This document shows positions 10,274-20,711 of a DNA stretch of 64,000 bases, piece after piece. Both the position numbers and the translations under genes were made by a program. Each line of letters starts with the position of its first letter. The stretch's first letter is position 1. The stretch is taken from positions 6,882,001-6,946,000 of the forward strand of contig JANTQA010000026.1 of NCBI GenBank assembly GCA_027625915.1, read 5' to 3'. This DNA is from Anaeramoeba flamelloides. Lineage: Eukaryota; Metamonada; Anaeramoebidae. Below the pieces are notes generated by a model. The model was not told the DNA's origin, made no database searches, and saw only the letters and a list, made by a program, of their open reading frames with translations.

Positions 10274-13138
10274 TTATTTATCATAACCATGAATTTTTAA
10301 AATTTTGGAATTTTCAATTAATTGGGTTAAATAATTATTAATTAATTGAAATTTCTTCGTATGGTTTTTTTTAAAATATTTTCTCAAGTAAGAAAATCCA
10401 TTAAAGTGGATTAATAAACAAACTTTTGAAACTAATTGTTTTTGAAATTTTAAATTTAGTTTGTGGTTTTTTTTATCAAAATTTTTATATTTTAATAAAA
10501 TATTACACATTTCAATAATTTTTTTAAAATCTGTTTTTAGATTTAAGATCGTTAATAATTTCGATGCTCCATAAAAATACAATATATCTGGTTTTTTAGT
10601 TAAGGAGATAATATTTAAATAAGCCCTTTTAGCCTCTTTAATTTTAAATAATCTAGTGCATAAATCCCCAATTACTTCCCACGCGATTCTTGATGTTAGT
10701 TTAATTCTATCTTTTTCCCATCGAGCAGGATCTGAATTAATTGAAATTTTTTGATAAATTTTACAATCATTAATTACGTGGTAAAATTTTTCTTTTAGCC
10801 ATGTATGTGGAAGCCTTTTTTTCTCAATCGAATATTTTGAAAATTTTTGAATTAATTGTAAATTATTATTATTCATTCCAATGTTTTCTAATGATTTTTT
10901 TTGTAATAAATAGTTACTAATTTCTTTTAATTTCCCTTCACTTTCAGATCCCCCGTAATACCCTATTTTTGTTGATTTGGTATTTTTTTCCCCTTCAACA
11001 TTGAGTATTGGCTTGTGTTTTGATCTCGGATTAAAAGATGAATTAGAAGTTGTTTTTAAATTGGACTTCGAATTGGAATCATGATCGGGATCGGAATCCG
11101 AATATGAATTGGAATTGGAATTGGAATTGGAATTGAAATTGGAATTTAATGCCGATTCAAATTTAAAATTTAAAATTCCACCATGGTATAGAACATCTTT
11201 TGGTTCTTTCCCAGTATTTTCAAATAACAAGTCAAAATCAGAATTATTATTCATTTTATCCTTTTTATTGTCTTCAATATCCTTTTTATTGTATTCAAAA
11301 TCCTCTCTGTGTTCTTGCAATTTTAACCAATTAATCCAATATTTTTCAGATAATTCATCTTCTTTCGGAATTAAACCAGAATTCAATTTCTTTTTTTGAA
11401 TAATATTATTAATATTATTTTCAATTAATAAATTTTTTTCAAATTTTTCAAAAAATATATGATAATAATCAATTAATTTCGACCAGCCAATTTTATTATA
11501 CATTTTATTTACTAACTTTATTATTAAATAGTCATAAGTCTGTTTTTTTGGTTGCTCAATTAATAAGGAAAAAATATTATTTTTTTTTATTGTCATTCTC
11601 ATTTTTTTTATTGTTGATTGTTCTGGTGGTATCCAATTTGTATTAATTGGCTTTGTTATTTCAATTGGCTTGGGGTAATTTTGAAATTTGTAATTATGGT
11701 TATGATTATGGTTATGACCCTGATTGTTGTCGTTGTCGTTTTCGTTGTGGTTGTTGTTGCTTTTCTTTTGATTTGTCTTGTTATTCCTTTTATAATTTTT
11801 GTTAATATCTAAATCTCTATTTTTAGAGTTATAATGGGAATTGGTATTCTTGTTTTTGTATTTATAACTTTTGTGGTTATTATCAAAATAATATGGAATT
11901 TGATTTAATAATTCAATATATTTTAAATATTTTTTTTGTTTTAGTCTTATGTTAGCCAACATTAACCACGATTTTGGATAGAAAGGCAACAAAATACAAA
12001 ATTTTTTTGCACAATATTTGGCCTTTTGATAATCACACAGCTGGAAGTAACATTTATATAATTCACTAAGAATACAATTGGAATCGGGAATTGAATGTAA
12101 AGACTTTAAAAGCAGTTTTATACTTTGCTTGGTACGATTTGTTTTTCTCCAGATTTTGGAAATAGGCACAGAAAATTCTGGATTTGAATCTAATAATTGT
12201 GAAAAAAACTCTTCTCCTATTTCATACATGAAATTTTTGACAAAGAATTTTAATAATGTTGTTGTTAAAACATTGTTGCCCTTTGTTGGAATGAAATATT
12301 TGTTTTCGTGGTTTAATTTTGATCCTAGTCCCTTCATTAAAATTGCTTGTGCATGCTTTAAAATCTGTTGAAATTTTTTGTTTTCTTTGTTTTTGTGATT
12401 AAAAGGATCAAACTCATCCAGAATAATTAATCCAGGAAATCTTGAGAATTTGATTTTAAGACACCATGTCCTAATAAAAGATGTCAAGGTGAAATTCTTC
12501 CAAAGCTGATCCTCATATTTTAATTTTTTTTCTTTTTCTTTTTCTTGATCTTTTTCTTTTTCTTGATCTTTTTCTTGATCTTTTTCTTTTTCTTGTTGTT
12601 TTTTATCTTTTTCTTTTTTTTGGGGTTTGGTTTGGGGTTCGTTGGCTTTTTGATTCTCACAATTGTTTTGAGTGTTAGGATTATTTTGATTTTTTTTTTC
12701 TTTTTTATTTGGTGTTGTCTTTTTATTTACTTTCTTTATTTTATTTACTTTAATGTAGCTCGGAAAAAAGGTCCCTGGTAATCGAAAAGAGACCCTTAAA
12801 TCAATTTTGCTGATTGGATCATAAGTACAATAAGTGCCTGCAACAATCACCCAATTCGTCCGATTAAAACTAAGTCTAGACTTTTTTTGTTGGGTAGAAA
12901 GCAACCTTCCAAAATATGCAGCAATACTAGAAATCCCCTTTGAGAAATCAGCTCCTACACAGTGATGATAAAACCCAATGGGCTTGGTGATGTCCTTCGA
13001 ATTGTCTTCTTTCACCAAATGGATTAAATCAGGGATTGAATACGAACCTGGAAATTGTTCAAGTTGTTTGTTCCGAGTAATAAGGGATTCTCCTAACTTG
13101 CTTTCAACATTTTCATATAAATCGGAAATTGTTTTCAT
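10274..13138 (-). CDS. ChAPs/exomer-like TPR protein
   Basis: Single-exon frame of 954 residues, with ATG at 13138. The N-terminal part (IPDLIHLVKEDN, GFYHHCVGADFS, NWVIVAGTYCTYDP) and the block FIRTWCLKIKFSRFPGLIIL, EFDPFN resemble the ChAPs family (yeast Chs6, Bud7, Bch1, Bch2). In fungi these proteins form the exomer coat that moves selected cargo from the trans-Golgi to the surface. Residues about 300-410 look like TPR helices (SELYKCYFQLCDYQKAKYCA, SWLMLANIRLKQKKYLKYIEL). A second TPR-like block lies at about 800-930 (AWEVIGDLCTRLFKIKEAKR). Three low-complexity inserts interrupt the fold: Lys/Glu/Gln repeats at about 130-205, Asn/His-rich sequence at about 417-500, and SNSNSN repeats near 660-720. 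No signal or membrane segment is seen, as expected of a cytosolic coat subunit. The family call rests on recalled motif resemblance. A different TPR family remains possible. Confidence 0.65.
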   Translation of the reverse strand: MKTISDLYENVESKLGESLITRNKQLEQFPGSYSIPDLIHLVKEDNSKDITKPIGFYHHCVGADFSKGISSIAAYFGRLLSTQQKKSRLSFNRTNWVIVAGTYCTYDPISKIDLRVSFRLPGTFFPSYIKVNKIKKVNKKTTPNKKEKKNQNNPNTQNNCENQKANEPQTKPQKKEKDKKQQEKEKDQEKDQEKEKDQEKEKEKKLKYEDQLWKNFTLTSFIRTWCLKIKFSRFPGLIILDEFDPFNHKNKENKKFQQILKHAQAILMKGLGSKLNHENKYFIPTKGNNVLTTTLLKFFVKNFMYEIGEEFFSQLLDSNPEFSVPISKIWRKTNRTKQSIKLLLKSLHSIPDSNCILSELYKCYFQLCDYQKAKYCAKKFCILLPFYPKSWLMLANIRLKQKKYLKYIELLNQIPYYFDNNHKSYKYKNKNTNSHYNSKNRDLDINKNYKRNNKTNQKKSNNNHNENDNDNNQGHNHNHNHNYKFQNYPKPIEITKPINTNWIPPEQSTIKKMRMTIKKNNIFSLLIEQPKKQTYDYLIIKLVNKMYNKIGWSKLIDYYHIFFEKFEKNLLIENNINNIIQKKKLNSGLIPKEDELSEKYWINWLKLQEHREDFEYNKKDIEDNKKDKMNNNSDFDLLFENTGKEPKDVLYHGGILNFKFESALNSNFNSNSNSNSNSYSDSDPDHDSNSKSNLKTTSNSSFNPRSKHKPILNVEGEKNTKSTKIGYYGGSESEGKLKEISNYLLQKKSLENIGMNNNNLQLIQKFSKYSIEKKRLPHTWLKEKFYHVINDCKIYQKISINSDPARWEKDRIKLTSRIAWEVIGDLCTRLFKIKEAKRAYLNIISLTKKPDILYFYGASKLLTILNLKTDFKKIIEMCNILLKYKNFDKKNHKLNLKFQKQLVSKVCLLIHFNGFSYLRKYFKKNHTKKFQLINNYLTQLIENSKILKIHGYDK

Positions 13139-16100
13139 TATTTGTTCGATTACAACCGAACAAAAAAAGAAAAAAAATGTCTTTTATTGATCCAAAATTG
13201 ACTTGAGGTTTTTACGATAAGGTCAAAGTTAGGGTTGTGGAAAAAAATTCATCAAGTGTGTGATTATTTTATTTATTTTGAGTAACAGTTGTTTGATCTT
13301 GAACATAATATGAATTTTCTCAGTCACTTTAACAGGAATTTTTTTTAAAATCTTAATTTAGTAAATTCTTTCTAGTGATTCAAAAAATTTATATTTTAAG
13401 GGGCCAGAACTCGACTACAAACAAGGTCAAAATTTTTTAAAATAGTAGAATGTTAACAATACTCTTTACAAACAAATTTTGTTGATGAAAAGTATCAAAA
13501 AAATTATTCTAAAATAAGAAACCAATAAAAGTTTATTCTTTCAGTGAGATCAATTTTTTTTTTCCTTTTTTTCTTTGAAAAGAAAACTATTTAATTTCTT
13601 TTTATTTGGTATATACTAAAAATTTTTTACCCTTTTTGTTTCTGTTTCCATCATAATTGTACAATTAATAGTTTTTATTATCGGGAATATTAATAAAAGA
13701 ATTTTTCTGATTTTTTGAGATAAAACTTTTGGTTAACTAAAAAAATGATATATTCAACGGATTAAAAAATATTAGTATTGCTTGAAGTGAGATAAAATTA
13801 ATATTAAAAGTTTAACTTAATTTAAAAACTTTTATTTGTAATTTGTTTTAATTATTAGGTGATATTTGATCTTTCAGTATAAAATTTTCTCCAAGATATT
13901 TGGGAATTAGTAATTTTAACCTTTTAAAATACAAAATTAAATTCTTTAACCAAAAATGATTTGAATTTTAATAATTATTCTTGTGAATATTACCAAATGA
14001 TTTATTAAATAAATTAATTCACAATTGAAAATTCTTTTGTAAAATTTTTTTTTTATTTTTTTGAAAAAGCGAAAACAACTTTTTTCAAACTGTAAAGAAT
14101 TAAAATTTTTTTGCTTAATAGATCTCAATTTAATTGACAAACTTTTATTAATCTTCATTCTAATTTTCATTTAGTAAATCACTTATTTCCCAATTATTTT
14201 TATTGTATGAGATTTAAATTGAAATATTAATAATGAAAAGTAAGAAACACCAAATAAACTTTTCTTTACAAATCAAGAATTTCCGACATAAAAATAAAAA
14301 AAATGTTTCACTATTTCCCAGAATTAACTTAATTGTAAATCAAAAAATTAATTTAGTTTTTTTAAGTTTTGTATTGCAAACATGTGTTTTTTTGAATTCA
14401 AAAAATAGACTCAAATTAATAAATTCTTTAGATTAGGTTAACTCATCCATTACATATGCAAAAATACCAATTGCAAAATAAAAATAATAATAAAAAAATT
14501 TTGTAATAAAAAACAATTTTTATACAAAACATGTTTGTTTTGTTTTTTTTTGTTTTATTTTATTATATTATATTTTATTGATTTAATTTAATGTTTTAAT
14601 AATATTATATTTAAATTAAATATTTTTTTCAAGTAAATATGTTAAAGAGAAATATAGAATTTACTTTTAAAATTCAAAAAAAAAAAAAAATGTTTTGAAT
14701 AAAAATAATGAACATATAATTAGGCTTGTATAGATTTATTTGTTTTGGTTGAAAGAGTTGTTTGGTATAAATAAGAAACAAAAAACGATCAAATGAAAAT
14801 AAAAAAATAAAAAAAAAAAGAAACAAAAAATAATCAAAATTATCTAACTTACCTTTATTAGTAAGACAGTAAGTATTTTTAAGTTTGCATGGATTTTAAT
14901 TTGAAGATCAGGAAACGAATAAAAAACCAATTTTTTTATCAAAAAATTTATAAGATGTTAATTCAGGTTAAACTTTCATTTCCAAATTATCATCTTCAAA
15001 TAAATTAATTTTTTTTATGTTTATTTTCAATTTCAAAATAAATATTATTTGGCAATTTTTCTTCTTCTTATTTTTCTTTTTCACATCTTATAAAAGATAA
15101 AAGAATACAAAAGACAAAGGTTAAGTAAAGAATTTATTTGATTTTCATCAGAGTAAATTGAAAAATGGTTTTTATAAAAAATCAAATATTAATTTTAAGG
15201 GGTATGTTTTCAGGAGAAAATAGTAAAATTTTTGATTAAAATAAACTCTTGAAAGAGTTCCTGAAATCTGAGTTGAATTATTACACCTAATTTTCAAACA
15301 ATACAAGAATTTTAAGAATTTCCAACAATTTTATCCGTTTTTTGATTAAACCACAATTTGTTTCCACAAATTTGAAATTTCCATTTCAAATCTAATAACA
15401 CAAAACAATTTTTCAAGTTGTTCTAAATATTATTTATAGTTATTTTTATAAGTTTGAAAGGTTTTCAAAATTGAACATCTACTTGAAAATTCATGAAAGT
15501 TGATTTTATTTTTTATTTTATCATTCAAAGATTTCTTATATAATTTTTTTTTTTGTTTGTTTTAAATGTTTATTTTAAAATTAATAATTGTTTTTTCCAA
15601 TTTCTTAAGAATGAAAAATATATTCAAGAAGTGACAGGAAAATAACACATTAACCCAGGGTGAGAATATAGACCTTAACTTTTTAAGTCAAAAAATAATT
15701 TTTTTCAAAGTATATAACTCAATACCTAAAAAATATATAGTATCAAAATAAAATTCTTTGGTAAATATTTAATTGATCTTATTAAGCAAAAAAGGGAGAA
15801 AAAACCTATTTCAGAGCAAAAAAAAGGTTTATTACGAATATATTGAGTAAAAATTCTAAAATACAACAATTAATAGCCAGTTTTACTATTAAAAAATAAA
15901 TAATCAGAATCAAAATTTTCTCTTAAGAGTTTAATAAGAAGTCTATATTATTGTCTAAAAATTTAATTTCTGATTGATTTCGAAAATGATAAGGCTTTGT
16001 CCAACAAATAATTGATAAAGTAATTGGGGGACTTGAAATAGCAATTTATATTTCTAATTGGAAAATATTAGAAAAGATAAAAAAGTGGGTAATTAGAGTT

Positions 16101-16680
16101 GTCAAATAACCATTTACAAGAGAAAGTAATCAATTATAAATTGATATTATTCCACCAAAAATGTTCATATACAACGCACCTGATAATTTAATCACATTTT
16201 GCCTGAAATAGTCAAAAATATCTCTTTTCCAAACTTTTTTTAGCTTTTAAATTTTTTTTAATTTGAATATTAAAATTTTGAAAAGAAAAAATTAAAGATC
16301 TCAATTTATATTTTTATTGTTGTTGGAAAACGAAACCAAATAGTTTATGAAATCAAACTTGAGAGATAAGTATTCAGCTTCAATAAAATATTTCAATCCA
16401 AAAAAACAAAAGTTATAAATTATTTTTATATAAAATTCTCAAAGGTAATGTGCAAAATAATACATTTTTTTGTTTCAATGTTAAATGATTTTTTATTATA
16501 TTTAAACCAACTTTTTGTGGAAATTTATTGGTTGTGGGTAGGCAATTTTATTGTTTTCTTTTTACTATAAATTTTATCTTACATATTTATAAAGCCTGTT
16601 CAAATAAAAAAAATGAAATTTCGATCTTGAAAATTACAAAATTGTAGTTTTGGTTCAAATTTAATTGTTTATATATACCC
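13139..16680. other. Long intergenic stretch, no gene seen
   Basis: About 3.5 kb between the ChAPs-like start and the 16.7 kb repeats. Only short A/T-driven frames occur. Around 15970-16200 there is weakly coding-like text (DFEND, LEIAIYISNWKILEKIKKWVIRVV in broken frames) that may be a decayed element, but I cannot place it. Confidence 0.4.
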
Positions 16681-16681
16681 A

Positions 16682-17014
16682 AAATATTGTTTTTTTGCTT
16701 TAAATAAAACAATTTATGTTAAAACATTGATTAAATTATTATTTTTATGAGAATATTACCCTATTCAAATCGGCACCTTCTCGAGAAAAAGGACAATTAT
16801 GTTTTGTTTGAAAATTTTAAAATAAAAAAGCTGATTCCCTTTTCTTATCTATTTAAAATTATCTTTTACCTTTCAAATTTATTCTTTACTTTTGAACAAA
16901 ATTTTGTTTTGGTTTTTTAATACAACAATTCATTTTAAAAAGATGATTAAACGATATATTTTTAAGAGAATACTACTAATTCAAAATCTGGATCTTCTCG
17001 TTAAGAGGGACAAT
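16682..17014. repeat. Direct duplication beside a MITE
   Basis: About 115 bp at 16682-16798 is repeated at 16899-17014. Shared text is AATAAAACAATT / ATACAACAATT, GATTAAA, GAGAATA, ATTCAAA and CTTCTCG, ending in GGACAATT. The second copy overlaps the left end of the MITE that starts at 17004, so the first copy includes a diverged copy of the same end. Confidence 0.55.
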
Positions 17015-17572
17015 TCAAAGAAATTAATTGAAAAAATAATCCCCCAAAGTAATTTGAATTTGGGGTGACACTTTTTCATTTTTAATTGGTTTTTAAACTT
17101 TAGGTGTTTTTAGTGTTTCTTGTTATGAAAAATGAACAAATGTAGAATGATTCCAACCAAAGAACAAAAAAATTAATTAGTTGAATTTTTAGGTTCAAAA
17201 CGGACATTTTTCAAATCAGAAATGAAAAATTACAATTTCTATTGTCCAAATCTTTTTTTATTTCAGCCAATTAGTAGAAAATTTACATTATCTTCATAAG
17301 CCATTTTAAAAGGAAAAATTGTTAAAATTAATTTTGATATACTCAATCAAAAATCGATATAAAATTAAATTGTTTTAAATTGGAATTGAACAAAATTACT
17401 GTAATTTCAAAAACTGAGTACCCAATTTATTTTAAAATGTGTCACTCAAGGTTCTTAAACGAGTGAACCAAACACTTTGAGCAATGCTTTTGAAAATTTT
17501 TATTATTCACTTTTTTTCAAGATTTTTAACAATAATCCGAAAATTAAATAGCTTAATTTGAATTGTCCCTCT
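17004..17572. mobile_element. MITE with TA flanks (mariner-like)
   Basis: 569 bp bounded by perfect 16 bp inverted ends: AGAGGGACAATTCAAA at 17004 and its complement TTTGAATTGTCCCTCT ending at 17572. Both ends are flanked by TA (17002-17003 and 17573-17574), the usual target duplication of Tc1/mariner elements. No transposase frame is inside, so it is non-autonomous. A TA duplication is weak evidence in A/T-rich DNA. The matching ends are the stronger sign. Confidence 0.6.
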
Positions 17573-17797
17573 TAGTTTTTAATGTATGAAATAAATAATT
17601 CCTTTAAGCTTTATAATCGATTTTGGTTCTTTCGAAATGTCAAATTTTTGTGTTTGTTTGTTCCAAAAATGAGCTAATTAAAAAAATATTCACAAAGAAT
17701 CAATGAGACGAGACGGGTTGGTAGCAAAGAAAAAAAAAGAAATAATATTTATTGGAATAATTGATCTTGAGTGAATTAATAGCAAAGAGACCAAAAT

Positions 17798-18460
17798 TTA
17801 ATCTAAATTTGAGTTTGAGTCTGTACTTGAGCTCGACTCTGAGCCTGAATCCGAATTTACTAGTTTGGGTTGTTGAGATATTTGACCTTCAAAAAGTTTA
17901 GGAAATGCTTCAATACCAATACGAAGGTAGATTGTGTTTTCGGCAATACAGCTACCTTCTGAACCCATCCAAATTGTGTCGCTGTGTCGTAATAGGACCG
18001 TGTCCGAAGGGTGCACCATTTTTTTATCATTTTTCTCGTTGGTGATCATGCAAAAGGAATTTGAAGACGTATTTTGAAGCCAAAAGCGATCATACTTTTC
18101 GAAAATCAATAAATGGTTTCGCGAGACAGTCCTGGGACATTCGAATTTCAATTGTGAATATTCCTTAAAGCTTGTTGTGATTGACGCAGTAAATTTGTTT
18201 GGCTTGAAGAACTCATGCAATTTTGATTTTGGATCCCTTCCAAGCACAAGCGATTTGTCACGGATCTTATGGAAATTTACAGAAAAGGAATTGCTTTCTT
18301 CGTGGATTTCTAAACCAGAACTTTTGAGTTCTTCTTTACCCAAAATGCCTGGGAATTTGATTTCACAGATATCGGGGAAAAGAAAATAAATGATCCCTTC
18401 ATGGTTTTCAAGTCTTACATCAGATGATACTTCTTCTTCACTCTCAAGTTCACTTGACAT
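17798..18460 (-). CDS. Small FHA-domain protein
   Basis: Single exon, 220 residues, ATG at 18460. A forkhead-associated domain, which binds phosphothreonine peptides, spans about residues 62-182. It has the signature GR at 74-75 (LVLGRD), SRNH at 113-116 (TVSRNHLLI) and N130 in LQNTSSNS, followed by the expected strands (MVHPSDTVLLRHSDTIWMG). An insert at about 78-105 widens the loop after GR. The first 15 residues are acidic (SSELESEEE), and the tail from about 203 is Ser/Asp-rich (SDSGSESSSSTDSNS), a likely casein kinase 2 substrate style. No second domain is present, so it probably acts as an adaptor. Which FHA subfamily it belongs to cannot be told. Confidence 0.85.
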   Translation of the reverse strand: MSSELESEEEVSSDVRLENHEGIIYFLFPDICEIKFPGILGKEELKSSGLEIHEESNSFSVNFHKIRDKSLVLGRDPKSKLHEFFKPNKFTASITTSFKEYSQLKFECPRTVSRNHLLIFEKYDRFWLQNTSSNSFCMITNEKNDKKMVHPSDTVLLRHSDTIWMGSEGSCIAENTIYLRIGIEAFPKLFEGQISQQPKLVNSDSGSESSSSTDSNSNLD

Positions 18461-20711
18461 TTTAGAAAAGTTGTGATTTTTATGAAATGATAAAAAGAGA
18501 TTAAAAGAAGAAAAAATGATAATTTATTTATTTAAGGGAACAGTCAGCATAACAAAATCTTATAGCAAATTTTATAGCAAATTTCAAAAAAATTACCCAA
18601 TATCTTGAAATTAAAAAAATGAAGTAAAAATCTGATTAATACAAAACAAACTTACTTTTAAAACTATTTTCAGAAACGAACCATTGTTCTTCAAAGTTCG
18701 ATCCAATTTTTCTCATTTTTGAAAAAGTTCAAAATCCTCAACATGTTTCTGAATTACTTCAAAAAAAATTATTTACTTTGAAGGAGAACTTAATCTTATT
18801 ATTTTCAAAAGGGGTAACCAAAATACAGTCATAAAATAAAACCACAACCTTCTAAAAAAATCGAGGATAAAAAATCTATTTAATTTCAAAAAAAATACAA
18901 TAATTATTTCAAACTTGAAAAAAGTATATATTTTTTTGATTCAAAGAACAGTTCAAATCAATTTTTTCTATTTATTGAAAAAAAAAAATGAGAAAAAAAA
19001 ATCAAACAAGTTAAATTTAAAAATTCTCCCAAAATACTTTTTTAAAAGCTGGAAAATTCAACTTATAATCTAAGGAAATAATTTTTCATTTTATTAAATA
19101 TAATCAAATTATTAATTAAATAATCTTCATTCTTACAGTGGGTTATTAACAGCCCGAAGATTAAATTTATCAATAAACTTTATATTATTTAACAATTATT
19201 TAACTATTTTCTGTAAAATAAAACCTATTTATATCAAAAATTCTGATAATAATAATAAAAAAATTGTTATGATCAAATTACACATATTAATAATAATTCT
19301 AATTCCTTGTTTATACTCTGAATATTTAGTAAAGAATATTGCCAAATCTTATAAATTTCAGGAAATTTAATGAATATTTGTGAATCAAATAAAGTATCAA
19401 TTTTTTTAGATTTTCAAGGATTCAATATTTAATTTCTTTTTATTGTTATTTTATTTTTAAAATAAGATCCAATATATAAGGTTATTTGTTTATATAAGCA
19501 CTCTAGGAAATTACTAAAAGAGGTTTCTTCAAAATAAAATTTTTTTGCAAATTTTTCAAAATCTATTTTAGATCCAAAAATCCAAATCAAAAGGATCAGA
19601 TCTTTTGATCGAAAAATTAATTGTGAAAAATAAACTTTTTTTTAAAAATGATAACTTATTTCTTGAAAGTTGATTAATAAAGTTGCAATCATATTTTAAT
19701 TATATCCTTGTGTAAATAATTACTTTATTACCTTTGTGGGAATATATATAAATAAGAGTTACTAGTCCGTTAAGACACTCTAAAAAATCTAATACCTTAC
19801 CTAAAACTTTATGTTTTTCAAAGGTTTGAAAAAACATTATACTTTTATAAAACATTTTCTTACTATTTTAAAGGGGAAAAGAGTTCTAAAAGTGCTTTAT
19901 TTGATTAAAAAATTTATATCAAGAATTTTAATTTTGGTGATTTGAAAATAATAATTTACAATATCCAGATTTTTATTTTATTGAGAGAATGTGGATTATC
20001 AAGATTTTATGATTTTTTGAGATAAAATTAGGACTAATTGCTATTTTTTCATATCACAACAAATTTCTTAGCAATATTGTGAGAATACATATTCACATAA
20101 AAATCCCAAATAATGAATAAACAAATTTATTTCAATTTTTGTTAGGCTTTCTCTTTTATTTTGAAAATGTGACACTTGTACAAATCTCCCACAAGCTAAA
20201 AAAGTCTATTATTTTATTAAAGAAATAAACCAAAATTCTCGTTATTTTTTTCCATTTCCTCACTTGGCACAATTATGTATAAAAATTGATTATTCAAACT
20301 GGTTTTAATATTATTCTCAAAATATAACACTTGCCATATTTATAAAAATTGAATTATTAAACTTTTGTCAGAACTTATTATTAACAATATTTTTGATGTA
20401 GATAGTTTTCACTCATAATAAAAAAAAATAATTAAAATTAAAGATTAAATGATTATTTTATTTTAATATTAAAAAAAGAATAATTAGAATTTATTATCCT
20501 TCATCTTTTTTTATGAACTATAAATTTTTTGGGAAAAAAAAAAAAAAAAAAAAAAAAAATTTATTTATTTTGCCAAAAAACAATATTGATCCCTTTTAAT
20601 ACATATTCAAGCAAATAACTAAAATTGAGCATATTCATCAAAATCTCTATATTTTACCACAACGAACAAATAATTATTCTGAACGGAAATATCGAAATAC
20701 TAATACAACAC
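18461..20711. other. Intergenic, no gene seen
   Basis: A/T-rich DNA between the FHA gene start and the XPO7 stop, both genes reading leftward. It contains a long A-tract at about 20533-20560 close to the XPO7 3' end. No repeat family from elsewhere in the window was recognised here. Confidence 0.45.

Noticed and set aside
11109-12781. Plus-strand frames opposite the ChAPs-like gene
   Set aside because: They are shadows of the minus-strand low-complexity repeats (Glu/Leu or Phe runs) without independent signal.
15970-16200. RT-like DFEND text
   Set aside because: The motif is short, surrounding frames are broken and no other RT motif follows in order.
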